DNA from: UBA10348 sp002469915
Lineage (GTDB): Bacteria > Bacteroidota > Rhodothermia > Rhodothermales > UBA10348
Reading direction: 5' to 3'
Length of the DNA stretch: 64,000 bases
Assembly: GCA_029249345.1 (NCBI GenBank)
Contig: JAQWHM010000001.1
Span: forward strand, 124,001 to 188,000
Positions 26,047 through 34,687 of this stretch are shown piece by piece (within the stretch, counting starts at the first letter, position 1; the number at the start of each line of letters is the position of its first letter). The notes below the pieces were generated by a model. It saw nothing but the letters and a program-made list of their open reading frames with translations. It searched no databases and was not told the origin of the DNA. A program made the position numbers and the translations under genes.

Positions 26047-27390
26047 CTATTCAACACGCTGAATCTGAGACTCTCTTTTAACACTGAACTCCGCACCAAA
26101 ATCAGTGGAGTATGAATACTCATTGGATGATCTCATTGCATCCGAAGTCCGGTACCCATTTCTTCGACTATCTGCATAGCCGTAGTAAGCGTCATAATCG
26201 TCACTTACTGCACTGATTGCGTCTACGCCGTAGTCCCATAGCCATCCTTCGTCTTCAGGCAGGAGTGAAATTGGAGCATACCCCTGAAAATTCCGGGGAT
26301 TAAACAACCTACTTCTGCGGATTGAGCTCACTTTACCACTGCGCAAATTCAATCGACCTGCACGGTATCCATCTCGATCCCGATATTTAGCCATGGCGTA
26401 GTCATTGTAGAACTCGGTTGAAATGAGTTCGAAACCTTTGCGACGGTCCCCAACAATAAATACGTCACGATCAAAAGTGATGGCACCATCACGATAAACG
26501 GTAGCTTCAATGCTAGACAGTTTAGCTGGAATTCGATCTACTGTACCCAGATACCGATCTCCTTCGTATAGAGCGATTTCTTCTATATCGATATCCAAAA
26601 CAGCATAATCGTCGGTGGCATATTTCACTTTGTGACGATAAACGGTCTCCATTTCGACCCGTGTTGTACGGTCTTTGGAACCCCAACGAGCCTGCACATA
26701 GACCACTTGGCGATACCGGTATCGAGGTGACCAATGTCGCTCGTAGCGAACTACCCATGGCCATGAGATATGCACATTGATCCGGCTGTATGGACGATAT
26801 CTCCAAGTAGATCTCGTATTGAATGCGATTCTCGGAGCATATCGCAGGTTATTACCACGTTTCCGAATAACAACCGACGGCTTTCGTGCTCCATTTACAC
26901 GAACCGCGGATCGAGCACCTGTAAGCACTCCGCGTGCTCCGTTACCTGAAGAACGACTTGATCGCGCATCTGAATTTTGACTTCCATTACTTCGGTTTGA
27001 TCCATTTCGACCTGAACCTTGGACATTAGTTCTACCATTAGATCTGTCATTAGATCGAACATTGGATCTATCGCGTGCAGATTCCCGTGTCGCCTTTCCT
27101 CGATTGCGATCCTGATTGCTATTTGTAGTAGCCGATCTGGAACCGGGAGCTTTTGAACTACGAGCTTTCGAACCGCTCGTTTTCGATCGGTCGGATGTTC
27201 GTGCTTTAGAAGAACGGCTAGAGCTACCTGCCTTCCCATTACGCACCGCAACTTTCCCTTTTTCCGTGCGGGTTCGTTGGGCCATAGACTCCGAGGGCAT
27301 CGAGGCTGTGGCTAGCAGTGCGATGAGTAGCGAGAGTAGCGAGAGTAGCGAGAGTGTAAAACTTCTAAGGTGTGTAATGGTCTTTTTCAT
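26047..27390 (-). CDS. Secreted Arg/Ser/Asn-rich low-complexity protein of unknown function
   Basis: A 447-residue protein. Signal peptide: MKKTITHLRS then a Leu/Ser-rich core ending near SMAQ (residue 38). Residues 40-155 are a strongly basic low-complexity region with repeated (D/G)RSN and SSR/SSK motifs. Residues 175-300 contain aromatic- and Arg-rich beta-like segments (SRINVHISWPWVVRYERHW) and a structured part with alternating strands (VEMETVYRHKVKYATDDYAVLDI). I do not recognise a family. A strong ribosome-binding site (GGAGGT, 8 bases before the ATG) and a dedicated terminator suggest good expression on its own. It might bind polyanions such as nucleic acid or surface polysaccharide, by charge only. 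Confidence 0.7.
   Translation of the reverse strand: MKKTITHLRSFTLSLLSLLSLLIALLATASMPSESMAQRTRTEKGKVAVRNGKAGSSSRSSKARTSDRSKTSGSKARSSKAPGSRSATTNSNQDRNRGKATRESARDRSNVRSNDRSNGRTNVQGSGRNGSNRSNGSQNSDARSSRSSGNGARGVLTGARSAVRVNGARKPSVVIRKRGNNLRYAPRIAFNTRSTWRYRPYSRINVHISWPWVVRYERHWSPRYRYRQVVYVQARWGSKDRTTRVEMETVYRHKVKYATDDYAVLDIDIEEIALYEGDRYLGTVDRIPAKLSSIEATVYRDGAITFDRDVFIVGDRRKGFELISTEFYNDYAMAKYRDRDGYRAGRLNLRSGKVSSIRRSRLFNPRNFQGYAPISLLPEDEGWLWDYGVDAISAVSDDYDAYYGYADSRRNGYRTSDAMRSSNEYSYSTDFGAEFSVKRESQIQRVE
27328..27354. repeat. Three tandem 9-base repeats inside a signal peptide
   Basis: TAGCGAGAG is repeated three times in a row (27328-27354), coding on the reverse strand for repeated Leu-Ser-Leu in the hydrophobic core of the signal peptide. 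Gain or loss of a unit would keep the frame and change the core by three residues. Confidence 0.85.
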
Positions 27391-27580
27391 AATGATCTAC
27401 CTCCGTTTCAGTTAGTTATCGGGTTTAGAAACGGACCCCACGCAGATCATAGACAAGACTGTGCCATTCAGGGATAGTCCCCAAGGCAAGCCCCAAATGC
27501 ATCATGGCAGCTTGCAGATGCACCAAAAGGCTTCATTTAGGCCAAAACACTGTCTACTATCATAGACAAGTGAGATGCCG

Positions 27581-28045
27581 TCAGACCGGAACGCCCCAAC
27601 TCATTAACCCACCTATATGTGCGGTCAAGGAGACCATCACTGCTGCAGCGAGAAGAAGGATAAAAGACAAAATCCGTATCCAGAGGGCAGTCCCGGGTCG
27701 AACGAGATCCTGACGACTCTGCCAAAATCCAAATACGAGTACGACCAGACTAATGCCAAGCACCCACGTTACACGTTCCGCCATTTGTTCATGTAATTGC
27801 ACCAAGTCATCTATAATAGCGATCCCTTCTCCCTGCTCCTCCATCGTTTCGCCCGTCCTCGTAGATAGAAGCGCGCCAATAAAACCTAAAGCAGCCAGCC
27901 AAATCGATGAATAAAGCCAGAACAAATGATCTCTTAATAGCCAACCAGCACAACAAATAGCGGCCAAAACAGTGAGCACGATGGGAAAATGAACCATCAT
28001 CGGATGAAAAACGGGAATGGTATACGAAGAAAGCTGATCTAGCAT
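27581..28045 (-). CDS. DUF2231-type predicted membrane protein
   Basis: A 154-residue protein with four TM helices (about 16-36, 43-62, 93-109, 121-143). The N-terminal FHPMMVHFPIVL and C-terminal LTAHIGGLMSWG are the paired His-containing motifs of DUF2231, the 'HPxxVHFPI' family, where the histidines at membrane faces are suspected heme ligands. The function is unestablished. It is transcribed away from sppA across an 87-base spacer and lies 190 bases upstream of the Arg/Ser-rich gene. That 190-base gap (27391-27580) shows nothing beyond the downstream gene's ribosome-binding site. Confidence 0.8.
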   Translation of the reverse strand: MLDQLSSYTIPVFHPMMVHFPIVLTVLAAICCAGWLLRDHLFWLYSSIWLAALGFIGALLSTRTGETMEEQGEGIAIIDDLVQLHEQMAERVTWVLGISLVVLVFGFWQSRQDLVRPGTALWIRILSFILLLAAAVMVSLTAHIGGLMSWGVPV

Positions 28046-28132
28046 GGTTTAACCCTGATCTAAGAGAACGCGCCCGACAGCCGAGCGTACTACCGTCAAG
28101 ATATTCAATTCCCCACATCATCTCGCACTCCT

Positions 28133-29905
28133 ATGAAGTTTCTGAAGACCCTAGTTGCCAGTACCCTCGGTTCATTGTTAGCCATCGGCGTGTTGCTCTT
28201 TTTCGGATTCCTGTTCCTGTTTGCGATTGCAGCAGCCTCCGATCAGCGACCACCGGTAAGCGCAGGGTCAGTCATGACGGTCGATCTTCGGGGCACGCTA
28301 CCTGAGCAGGTATCGGGCGATCCACTTACGCAATTGATTCTAGGCGAGTCGGCTATCGACATTCACAAGCTAACGAATGCAATCGAAGCGGCTGCCGATG
28401 ATTCACGTATCGATGGAATTTGGATCCGAACGGGTGGAATGGTCTCTTCGTGGGCGACTCTTGAAACCCTTCGCCGCTCCCTTCTACAATTCAAAGAGTC
28501 CGGAAAAGGCATCGTGGCTTCAAGTACCGTCCACTTTATGACCGAGGCCGAATACTTTGTCGCCTCGGTAGCCGATAGTGTTTTCCTCGATCCCGAAGGA
28601 GTGTTCGAATTCAACGGATTTGCCTTCACGTCCACATTCTACGGAGGTCTGCTCGACAAATTAGGAGTCACCGTAGAAGTAGTCAGAGCTGGAAACTTCA
28701 AAAGTGCCGTAGAGCCGTACACCAGAACAGATATGTCAGAAGCCAACAAGGAGCAACTTCAGGCCCTTGTAGATGGAATGGACCGCTCTTTCGTCTCTAG
28801 CGTAGCTGCATCCCGAAATATGTCTGAGGATCAGGTGCGTCAATTGATGGACACCGATATCATGTTTTTTTCGAGGGATGCGTTGGATAAAGGCCTCGTG
28901 GATGAATTGCTGTACGAAGATGAAATCCAGCAGATGCTCAGGGGTTGGACCGGACAAGACGCCGACGAGATACTAAGGACTGTTTCCGCAGCCAACTTTG
29001 CATCTCAGATCCGAGCACCACGCGCGACGGACAAAATTGCGGTGGTACATATCACTGGTATGATGATCGCTGGCTCCGGTTCAACGTCTCCACTGGGTGG
29101 AGGAAGCGTTGCTGCCTCACGAACCGTTGCCAAATCCATACAGCAAGCTCGAGATCGATCTGGAGTCAAAGCCATGGTCATTCGTGTTAACTCACCGGGG
29201 GGCTTCGCCCCAGCCGGAGACGCCATGCTCCGTGAAATCCAACGAACAGCCGAAGAGATGCCGGTCATTATTTCGATGGGCGATGCTGCGGCATCCGGCG
29301 GGTATTGGATCGCAACGGGTGGAGAGTACATATTTGCCGAAAGAAACACCATCACAGGCTCTATTGGCGTTTTCTCCGTGTTTTTCGACACCAGTGATCT
29401 CTTAGAAGATCGCCTTGGTATCACGTTCGATCACGTTGCGACAGGACCATCGGCCGACATGTTTTCTGGTGTTCGCGGATACTCACCGGCTGAACGGGCC
29501 ATGATGCAACGGAGCACGGAGTCTACCTATACCTCATTTCTCGAGAAAGTAGCAGAAAGCAGAAGTATGACCGTGGAAGAAGTAGATGCCATCGCGGGAG
29601 GTCGCGTATGGACGGGAGAGGATGCGCTTAAAATTGGCTTGGTCGATGAACTAGGTGGTCTCGACGCGGCTATTGCATACGCAGCCAAACGCGCCGAGCT
29701 ATCGCCAGACGATGTGCAGGTAGTCCGATATCCAGGTATGAAGACCTTTGTGGAGCAAATGGCCTCATCACCTCTAGCCACGGTTCGTAGTATGACGGAG
29801 CTTCAGGATTGGCCGCTGGCAAGCGAAATGAATACGTTGACCAATGTACTTGCCGAACAAGGCAAGCCACAGGCGCTCTGGCCCTATTCCATTTCCATTC
29901 GCTAG
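28133..29905 (+). CDS. sppA: Signal peptide peptidase SppA (67K type)
   Basis: A 590-residue protein with an N-terminal TM anchor (about 10-34) and two tandem peptidase S49 domains, the long E. coli-like form. The catalytic dyad is visible as Lys190 in AGNFKSAVEP (N-terminal domain) and Ser388 in GDAAASGGYWIA (C-terminal domain), matching Lys209/Ser409 of E. coli SppA. Known role: digests signal peptides remaining in the inner membrane after secretion, on the outer face. It is a single gene, convergent with gpmI. Confidence 0.96.
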   Translation: MKFLKTLVASTLGSLLAIGVLLFFGFLFLFAIAAASDQRPPVSAGSVMTVDLRGTLPEQVSGDPLTQLILGESAIDIHKLTNAIEAAADDSRIDGIWIRTGGMVSSWATLETLRRSLLQFKESGKGIVASSTVHFMTEAEYFVASVADSVFLDPEGVFEFNGFAFTSTFYGGLLDKLGVTVEVVRAGNFKSAVEPYTRTDMSEANKEQLQALVDGMDRSFVSSVAASRNMSEDQVRQLMDTDIMFFSRDALDKGLVDELLYEDEIQQMLRGWTGQDADEILRTVSAANFASQIRAPRATDKIAVVHITGMMIAGSGSTSPLGGGSVAASRTVAKSIQQARDRSGVKAMVIRVNSPGGFAPAGDAMLREIQRTAEEMPVIISMGDAAASGGYWIATGGEYIFAERNTITGSIGVFSVFFDTSDLLEDRLGITFDHVATGPSADMFSGVRGYSPAERAMMQRSTESTYTSFLEKVAESRSMTVEEVDAIAGGRVWTGEDALKIGLVDELGGLDAAIAYAAKRAELSPDDVQVVRYPGMKTFVEQMASSPLATVRSMTELQDWPLASEMNTLTNVLAEQGKPQALWPYSISIR

Positions 29906-29918
29906 CGAGGGCACTGCC

Positions 29919-31436
29919 TTAGATTAGGCTTTGCCCCGTCATGGAATCTGGTTTCTGAATATCCAGCATATCCAAGATGGTTGGTGCGACATCGCCCAGT
30001 TTCCCATGGCGTACGGCCCCCGAGAATCCCTCTTTAATGATGATATGAGGAACGGGAACCGTCGTATGCGCGGTATGTGGTGACCCATCTGGATTGCGCA
30101 TGCAATCGGCATTTCCATGATCAGCAATGACATTTACCGAGTAGCCCGCTCGAAGCGCGCTCTCAATCACTGTTTTAGCTGCTTTGTCCACTGCCTCAAT
30201 TGCCGATACCGCCGCTTCAAACACACCCGTGTGGCCAACCATATCGGGATTAGCGAAGTTAAGAACTACAAACGCGTAGTCGTTCTCGCGCATTGCAGTA
30301 GACACTTTATCGGCCAATTCAGGAGCACTCATTTCTGGCTGCAAATCATATGTTGCCACTTTGGGAGAGGCTACCAGAATACGATCCTCTCCCTCAAAAG
30401 GGATCTCCCTCCCACCATTGAAAAAGTACGTGACATGTGGATACTTCTCCGTTTCAGCAGCTCTAAGCTGTCTGAAACCGGCTGAAGACACCACTTCCCC
30501 CAACGTTTCCGTCAAATTAAGCTTGGGAAACGCCACTGGAAAAGTAAAAGCATTTTCATACGGAGTGAAGGTGACATAGTGCAGTCTGCCGAGTTGCTCA
30601 CGTTCAAATCCAGCAAACGACTCATCATTTAGGGCACGGGTAATCTGGCGAGCTCGATCAGCTCTGTAATTAACGAATACAATCACGTCTCCGGATTGAA
30701 TTCGAGATGCGCCCATCGGACCAATCCGCGCTGGCTCAATGAACTCATCCGTCACACCGTCTGCATAGCTACTGCTTATCGCCTCTTCCGCACTCTCAAA
30801 CACAGCTCCCTCTCCATGCACTAAAAGTCGGTACGCTTTCTCAATTCGCTCCCAACGATTGTCTCGATCCATGGCCCAATATCGTCCCACCACAGAAGCG
30901 ATACGACCGCAACCTACTTTTTGCGTCTCCTTCTCCAACCGCCTGACATACTCTAGTCCACCATTCGGTGAGGTATCTCTCCCATCCATGAAAGCATGTA
31001 CTTGAACCTGATCCTTCTCCAGGCCACCATCTCCACACATTTTCAATAGCGCATGCAGGTGATCCTGATGGGAATGCACCCCTCCATCTGAAAGTAATCC
31101 CATAACATGCAGTCTTGCGTTCCTCGTCTTGGCCGTGCTCACGGCTTCGAGCAGTGCATCATTTTCGAAAAAATCGCCCTCCGCGATAGCCTTGTCAATG
31201 CGAGTCATTTCCTGGTAAACAACACGACCGGCTCCCAGATTGGTATGCCCCACCTCAGAATTGCCCATCTGACCCTCGGGCAATCCAACGGCAAGCCCCG
31301 ACGCATCCAGGGTGCCATGCGGGTAGGTTTCAAACAATGAATCCAAGTAGGGTTGCTTCGCATGATCTATCGCACTGACCGTGGGGTCCGCTGCTATGCC
31401 ATATCCGTCTAGAATTAAGAGTAAGTGCTTCTTCAT
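29919..31436 (-). CDS. gpmI: 2,3-bisphosphoglycerate-independent phosphoglycerate mutase
   Basis: A 505-residue alkaline-phosphatase superfamily enzyme of usual length. LLILDGYG at the N-terminus supplies a metal-binding Asp. The phospho-serine is Ser60 in MGNSEVGH. HGNAD and HTAHTTVPVP near the C-terminus carry other Mn ligands. Known reaction: 3-phosphoglycerate to 2-phosphoglycerate in glycolysis and gluconeogenesis, in the cytosol. Other glycolytic genes in the window are gapA and pgk at 52-55 kb. nth lies 62 bases upstream on the same strand; the gap contains a short tandem repeat. Confidence 0.98.
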   Translation of the reverse strand: MKKHLLLILDGYGIAADPTVSAIDHAKQPYLDSLFETYPHGTLDASGLAVGLPEGQMGNSEVGHTNLGAGRVVYQEMTRIDKAIAEGDFFENDALLEAVSTAKTRNARLHVMGLLSDGGVHSHQDHLHALLKMCGDGGLEKDQVQVHAFMDGRDTSPNGGLEYVRRLEKETQKVGCGRIASVVGRYWAMDRDNRWERIEKAYRLLVHGEGAVFESAEEAISSSYADGVTDEFIEPARIGPMGASRIQSGDVIVFVNYRADRARQITRALNDESFAGFEREQLGRLHYVTFTPYENAFTFPVAFPKLNLTETLGEVVSSAGFRQLRAAETEKYPHVTYFFNGGREIPFEGEDRILVASPKVATYDLQPEMSAPELADKVSTAMRENDYAFVVLNFANPDMVGHTGVFEAAVSAIEAVDKAAKTVIESALRAGYSVNVIADHGNADCMRNPDGSPHTAHTTVPVPHIIIKEGFSGAVRHGKLGDVAPTILDMLDIQKPDSMTGQSLI

Positions 31437-31450
31437 ACTGGGTCAATCAA

Positions 31451-31480
31451 GATCTAATGTTGCGGGATCTAACGTTACGG
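31451..31480. repeat. Two tandem 15-base repeats between nth and gpmI
   Basis: GATCTAATGTTGCGG (31451-31465) and GATCTAACGTTACGG (31466-31480) match at 13 of 15 positions and are followed by a third GATCTA. They fill most of the 62-base gap between two leftward genes. No function is apparent. Confidence 0.6.
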
Positions 31481-31498
31481 GATCTATCGCTCGTGCTT

Positions 31499-32341
31499 TT
31501 ATACTCTGAAGTCTTTAATACGACGTGTCGTCCGGCCTGTTTTCGATATAAATACATTCATGGATCCGCACGAGGGGCAAGATACCTGCTCCACACCAGA
31601 TCGATCTGAGATCGTATCGGGCTCCATGAAATAATGTTTACGTGTCGCACAATAATATTTCCCCTTCGACGGTATCAATCCTTCTTGGTCGGAAGGCAAT
31701 TTCTTGAGTCGCTCAGCATAGTCACAGAATTCGCTCGCAACACACGTGTCACACCCCGGATTTCTGGCCATGCAATGATACCGACCGTGAAGAATCATGA
31801 GATGATGTGCATCTCCCCACTCTTCTGGAGGAAGCAATTTCTTAAGCTGCTTTTCAACTTTATCAGGGGTTGTAGCCGACGGACCCACTAAAGAAATCCG
31901 GTTAGCCACACGAAACACATGGGTATCGACGGCAAGCGCAGGGACTCCAAATGCGACCGAGGCTACTACTTGGGCTGTTTTTCGACCCACTCCCGGCAAT
32001 TTAACCAACTCGTCAACGGTGCCAGGGACTTCACTACCAAATTCATTTTCCAGAATAATGGCGGCTTTGTGCAAATGCCCAGCCTTGGCATTGGGATAAG
32101 AAATAGACCGTATCCACTTAAATATCTCACTCTGAGAGCTCTCAGCCATCGTTTTGCTGTCAGGATACCGCTCGAACAAAGAGGGGGTCACCATGTTGAC
32201 TCGTGCATCGGTACATTGGGCCGACAATAGAACGGAAACCAGAAGCTGCCAGTTATTCTGATAGTTCAACTCTGTTTCCGGCTCAGTTATTACTTTGCGG
32301 AGTGCAGAAAAGACGTTGTCCGCGCGCTGTTTTCGAGTCAT
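31499..32341 (-). CDS. nth: Endonuclease III with a Cys-rich C-terminal extension
   Basis: A 280-residue protein; E. coli Nth has 211 residues. The glycosylase core (1-206) is complete: helix-hairpin-helix LPGVGRKTAQVV with catalytic Lys121, Asp139 in AVDTHVFR, and the 4Fe-4S ligands Cys190, Cys197, Cys200 and Cys206 in C-x6-C-x2-C-x5-C spacing. Known role: removal of oxidised pyrimidines and nicking at abasic sites in base excision repair. The last 74 residues are an extension with Cys231, His236 and a CPSC pair (255-258), which looks like a small zinc-ribbon. It is divergent from the DUF4105 gene. Confidence 0.95.
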   Translation of the reverse strand: MTRKQRADNVFSALRKVITEPETELNYQNNWQLLVSVLLSAQCTDARVNMVTPSLFERYPDSKTMAESSQSEIFKWIRSISYPNAKAGHLHKAAIILENEFGSEVPGTVDELVKLPGVGRKTAQVVASVAFGVPALAVDTHVFRVANRISLVGPSATTPDKVEKQLKKLLPPEEWGDAHHLMILHGRYHCMARNPGCDTCVASEFCDYAERLKKLPSDQEGLIPSKGKYYCATRKHYFMEPDTISDRSGVEQVSCPSCGSMNVFISKTGRTTRRIKDFRV

Positions 32342-32370
32342 ACCTGTTTGAATCTAATCTGAAGCTGAAC

Positions 32371-33567
32371 GTGCCATTTCCGAAACAAGCTACTCATTTG
32401 ATCCGAAGCTACAATGCCCTGATTATTGTCGCTGTGCTTTTTCTGTGTGGAACCACGAAAGTCTTCGCTCAACTCCCTCCTACGGTCTCAGAAGACGCGA
32501 CTGTTTCTCTGCTGACCATTTTCCCCGGAGAACCGGTGTATTCGGCCTGGGGTCATTCGGCCTTACGCTTCCAGGATCCTGCGAACGGACTTGATGCCTC
32601 ATTTAACTGGGGAACGTTTGACACGACCGTTCCCTATTTCATTCCTCGGTTTGCCTACGGGGACATGCAATATAGACTGTCTGCCGAACCAACTGACGGA
32701 TTGAGGCGAGCCGCTGTATTTCAGGAGCGGGAGATGGTCGAGCAGATATTAGCGCTATCGCCGACTCAGGTCGCGCAATTGTATGGATTGGTTTTAGAAA
32801 ATCTAAAGCCCGAAAACCGGACGTATCTCTATGATTTCGTCTACGATAATTGCTCTACTAGAATACTAGACCTGCTTTTCGCGGTAGAGGGTATCGTTTT
32901 GCCCAATGAGGATGTGCATACGAGTACCTTCCGGCAAATGATCGATGAGTTTGTACACGACCGGGCCGCACTAGATCTAGGAATCGATTTGGTGTTTGGT
33001 GCAAGTATGGACCAGGTCCCTACGCTCAGACAGCGAACGTTTCTGCCAACCTACCTCATGGCAACGCTCGACCAATCTCTGACGCCGGACAACGAGCCGG
33101 CCGTGAGGGAAACGAGTACCCTTTTACGCTTTGACCATGAAACCACACCTTCAAAAACGCCTTGGACCATCTGGGTCTCCCTGCTGCTTTCGGTGGCATT
33201 GGGCTTGTTGTCCTGGTTTAATACACGTTTCAGCAACGTGCTCGACCGAATCATCCTAGGCGTATTCGGATTCATGGGCCTCTTCTTCCTAATCATGTGG
33301 TTCGCTACGCTTCACCACGTAACCGCCTGGAACCTGAATATCCTGTGGGCCCTTCCGGTCCACCTGTGGATTGCTGTAAGATGGGCCAAACTCCATTGGC
33401 TCACATCTTATTTCAAGATCACCTTCTGGTGGACTCTGGGGGTCTTCTTGATTCAATTTGCCTTACCACAGCACATCCCTCCTGCTGCCCTGCCTTTGGC
33501 GGTGCTCGTGCTTGCCATTCTTGCCAAAAGGCATTTTGTACAGCCTGTGACGTTAGAAGAAGCCTAA
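32371..33567 (+). CDS. DUF4105 (Lnb N-terminal-like) membrane protein
   Basis: The frame is open from 32203, but its first part lies opposite nth, so I place the start at the GTG at 32371. This leaves a proper signal peptide (LIRSYNALIIVAVLFLCGT, cleavage at VFAQ). The domain after it has SAWGHSALRFQDP and DNCSTRILD, the His and Cys motifs of DUF4105, related to the papain-like N-terminal domain of Lnb. The C-terminal third has about five TM helices (from residue 270 of the protein). The cysteine and histidine suggest a hydrolase or acyltransferase-like site facing the periplasm; substrate unknown. TTG codons a little downstream are alternative starts. Confidence 0.8.
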   Translation: MPFPKQATHLIRSYNALIIVAVLFLCGTTKVFAQLPPTVSEDATVSLLTIFPGEPVYSAWGHSALRFQDPANGLDASFNWGTFDTTVPYFIPRFAYGDMQYRLSAEPTDGLRRAAVFQEREMVEQILALSPTQVAQLYGLVLENLKPENRTYLYDFVYDNCSTRILDLLFAVEGIVLPNEDVHTSTFRQMIDEFVHDRAALDLGIDLVFGASMDQVPTLRQRTFLPTYLMATLDQSLTPDNEPAVRETSTLLRFDHETTPSKTPWTIWVSLLLSVALGLLSWFNTRFSNVLDRIILGVFGFMGLFFLIMWFATLHHVTAWNLNILWALPVHLWIAVRWAKLHWLTSYFKITFWWTLGVFLIQFALPQHIPPAALPLAVLVLAILAKRHFVQPVTLEEA

Positions 33568-33588
33568 AGGTCGCTTCCCCTACGAGAG

Positions 33589-34218
33589 TCAGCTCTCTAG
33601 ATACTCAACCCGACCTGTCCCAATATCGTATTTGGCTCCTAGAATCTCGACATCTTCGGGAGCAAACTCCGCTATGGCCTCCATTCCACTCCGAATGTTG
33701 GCCACCTCGGCATCCTTTACCGATGTAATACCCTGATTCGAGAGATTCGCGCACATGTGATCTACAATGCTCTGCAGATTGGGTGGCAGGCTAGTTGATT
33801 CCGCATTCAACTGATCCACAGCAGCCCGAACGGCTCCGCATTGAGAGTGTCCCAACACGACAACCAATTTGGTATTCAACACCATGGTCGCAAATTCGAT
33901 GCTTCCCGCCTGCGTTGGAGTGATAATATTTCCAGCGACTCGAATAACAAATAAGTCTCCTGACCCCTGATCGAATACCAACTCTGGAGCCACCCGTGAA
34001 TCAGCGCATCCTACCACAACGGCGAACGGCTGCTGGCCCAAAATGAGTTCTCTTCGGTGCCGATTTGTCGTTCGGGATCGGCGTCCGCCCAAACCAGAGG
34101 CATGTCGTTTATTACCTTCCTTTAGAAGCTTTAGTGCCTCTTGTGCTGAAATCATGGGCTTGCGCTTCGATTCGATGGTTGGATGAGTAGACTCAATATA
34201 AAAACACGGAGACCACAT
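33589..34218 (-). CDS. Beta-class carbonic anhydrase
   Basis: A 209-residue protein with the beta-CA zinc site: Cys71 and Asp73-Arg75 in VGCADSRVAPEL, His124 and Cys127 in LGHSQCGAVRA. Known reaction: CO2 to bicarbonate interconversion. The sequence from MISAQEALKLL (Met22, 34155) corresponds to the usual N-terminus. The upstream ATG at 34218 has an AAGG site 4 bases before it, so the longer form is also plausible. It ends 21 bases from the convergent DUF4105 gene. Confidence 0.95.
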   Translation of the reverse strand: MWSPCFYIESTHPTIESKRKPMISAQEALKLLKEGNKRHASGLGGRRSRTTNRHRRELILGQQPFAVVVGCADSRVAPELVFDQGSGDLFVIRVAGNIITPTQAGSIEFATMVLNTKLVVVLGHSQCGAVRAAVDQLNAESTSLPPNLQSIVDHMCANLSNQGITSVKDAEVANIRSGMEAIAEFAPEDVEILGAKYDIGTGRVEYLES

Positions 34219-34301
34219 TTTGCCTTCTTCCCTCGGTGATTCACACTCTGAAGACGAGCGAATAAAAGCATTCAGGAGATAAAGACGGAACGAAAAGGCC
34301 T

Positions 34302-34356
34302 AAAAAAGAAAAACCCCCTCCGTAAGTCCTTGCTGAGCAAGGAGATACAGAGAGGG
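34302..34356 (-). terminator. Terminator after the tRNA pair
   Basis: Read leftward, an outer stem (CCCTC/GAGGG) encloses an inner perfect hairpin, CCTTGC-TCA-GCAAGG (34328-34342), and the structure runs into a T-rich tract (As at 34302-34313 on the top strand). It lies 10 bases past the tRNA-Glu gene. Confidence 0.75.
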
Positions 34357-34365
34357 CATCTCTAG

Positions 34366-34438
34366 TACCGCGTACGGGATTTGAACCCGTGTTACCGCCG
34401 TGAAAGGGCGGCGTCCTAGACCCCTAGACGAACGCGGC
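34366..34438 (-). tRNA. tRNA-Glu (anticodon TTC)
   Basis: The reverse strand folds as a 73-base cloverleaf. Acceptor GCCGCGT pairs with ACGCGGT (first pair G-U). The anticodon arm CCGCC-CTTTCAC-GGCGG gives anticodon TTC, and the T arm is CGGGTTCAAATCCCG. The 3' CCA is not encoded. It lies 76 bases downstream of tRNA-His, probably one transcript ended by the hairpin at 34302-34356. Confidence 0.96.
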
Positions 34439-34511
34439 ATCTGATCATTCAATCAGAATATGTGTGAGATCCGATGACAAACAGCAAGCTGTTCGTTCCA
34501 TAGCTCAAATT

Positions 34512-34589
34512 TGGGGTGATCGAGGGGAATTGAACCCCCGACCTCCAGGGCCACAACCTGGCGCTCTAACCAACTGAGCTACGACCACC
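34512..34589 (-). tRNA. tRNA-His (anticodon GTG)
   Basis: The reverse strand gives a full cloverleaf with anticodon arm CCAGG-TTGTGGC-CCTGG, anticodon GTG. It has the extra 5' G(-1) opposite C73, the identity element of tRNA-His. CCA is encoded (34512-34514), unlike in the neighbouring tRNA-Glu. D arm GCTCAGTTGGTTAGAGC and T arm GGGGGTTCAATTCCCC are regular. Confidence 0.97.
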
Positions 34590-34687
34590 ATGAAATCACA
34601 AGACGAAAAATATACGGCAATAAGTATTTGGCGGACAAGCGATTTCAGTTTGAACTTTCTATGGACTTGATGTTTTTTTAGCGTCTT

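Noticed and set aside
29005..29424. 139-residue reverse-strand frame inside sppA
   Set aside because: Overlaps the SppA catalytic serine region on the other strand; no promoter, start site or domain.
32203..32370. Upstream part of the DUF4105 frame
   Set aside because: It is the complement of the nth start region and would place a long hydrophilic segment before the signal peptide.
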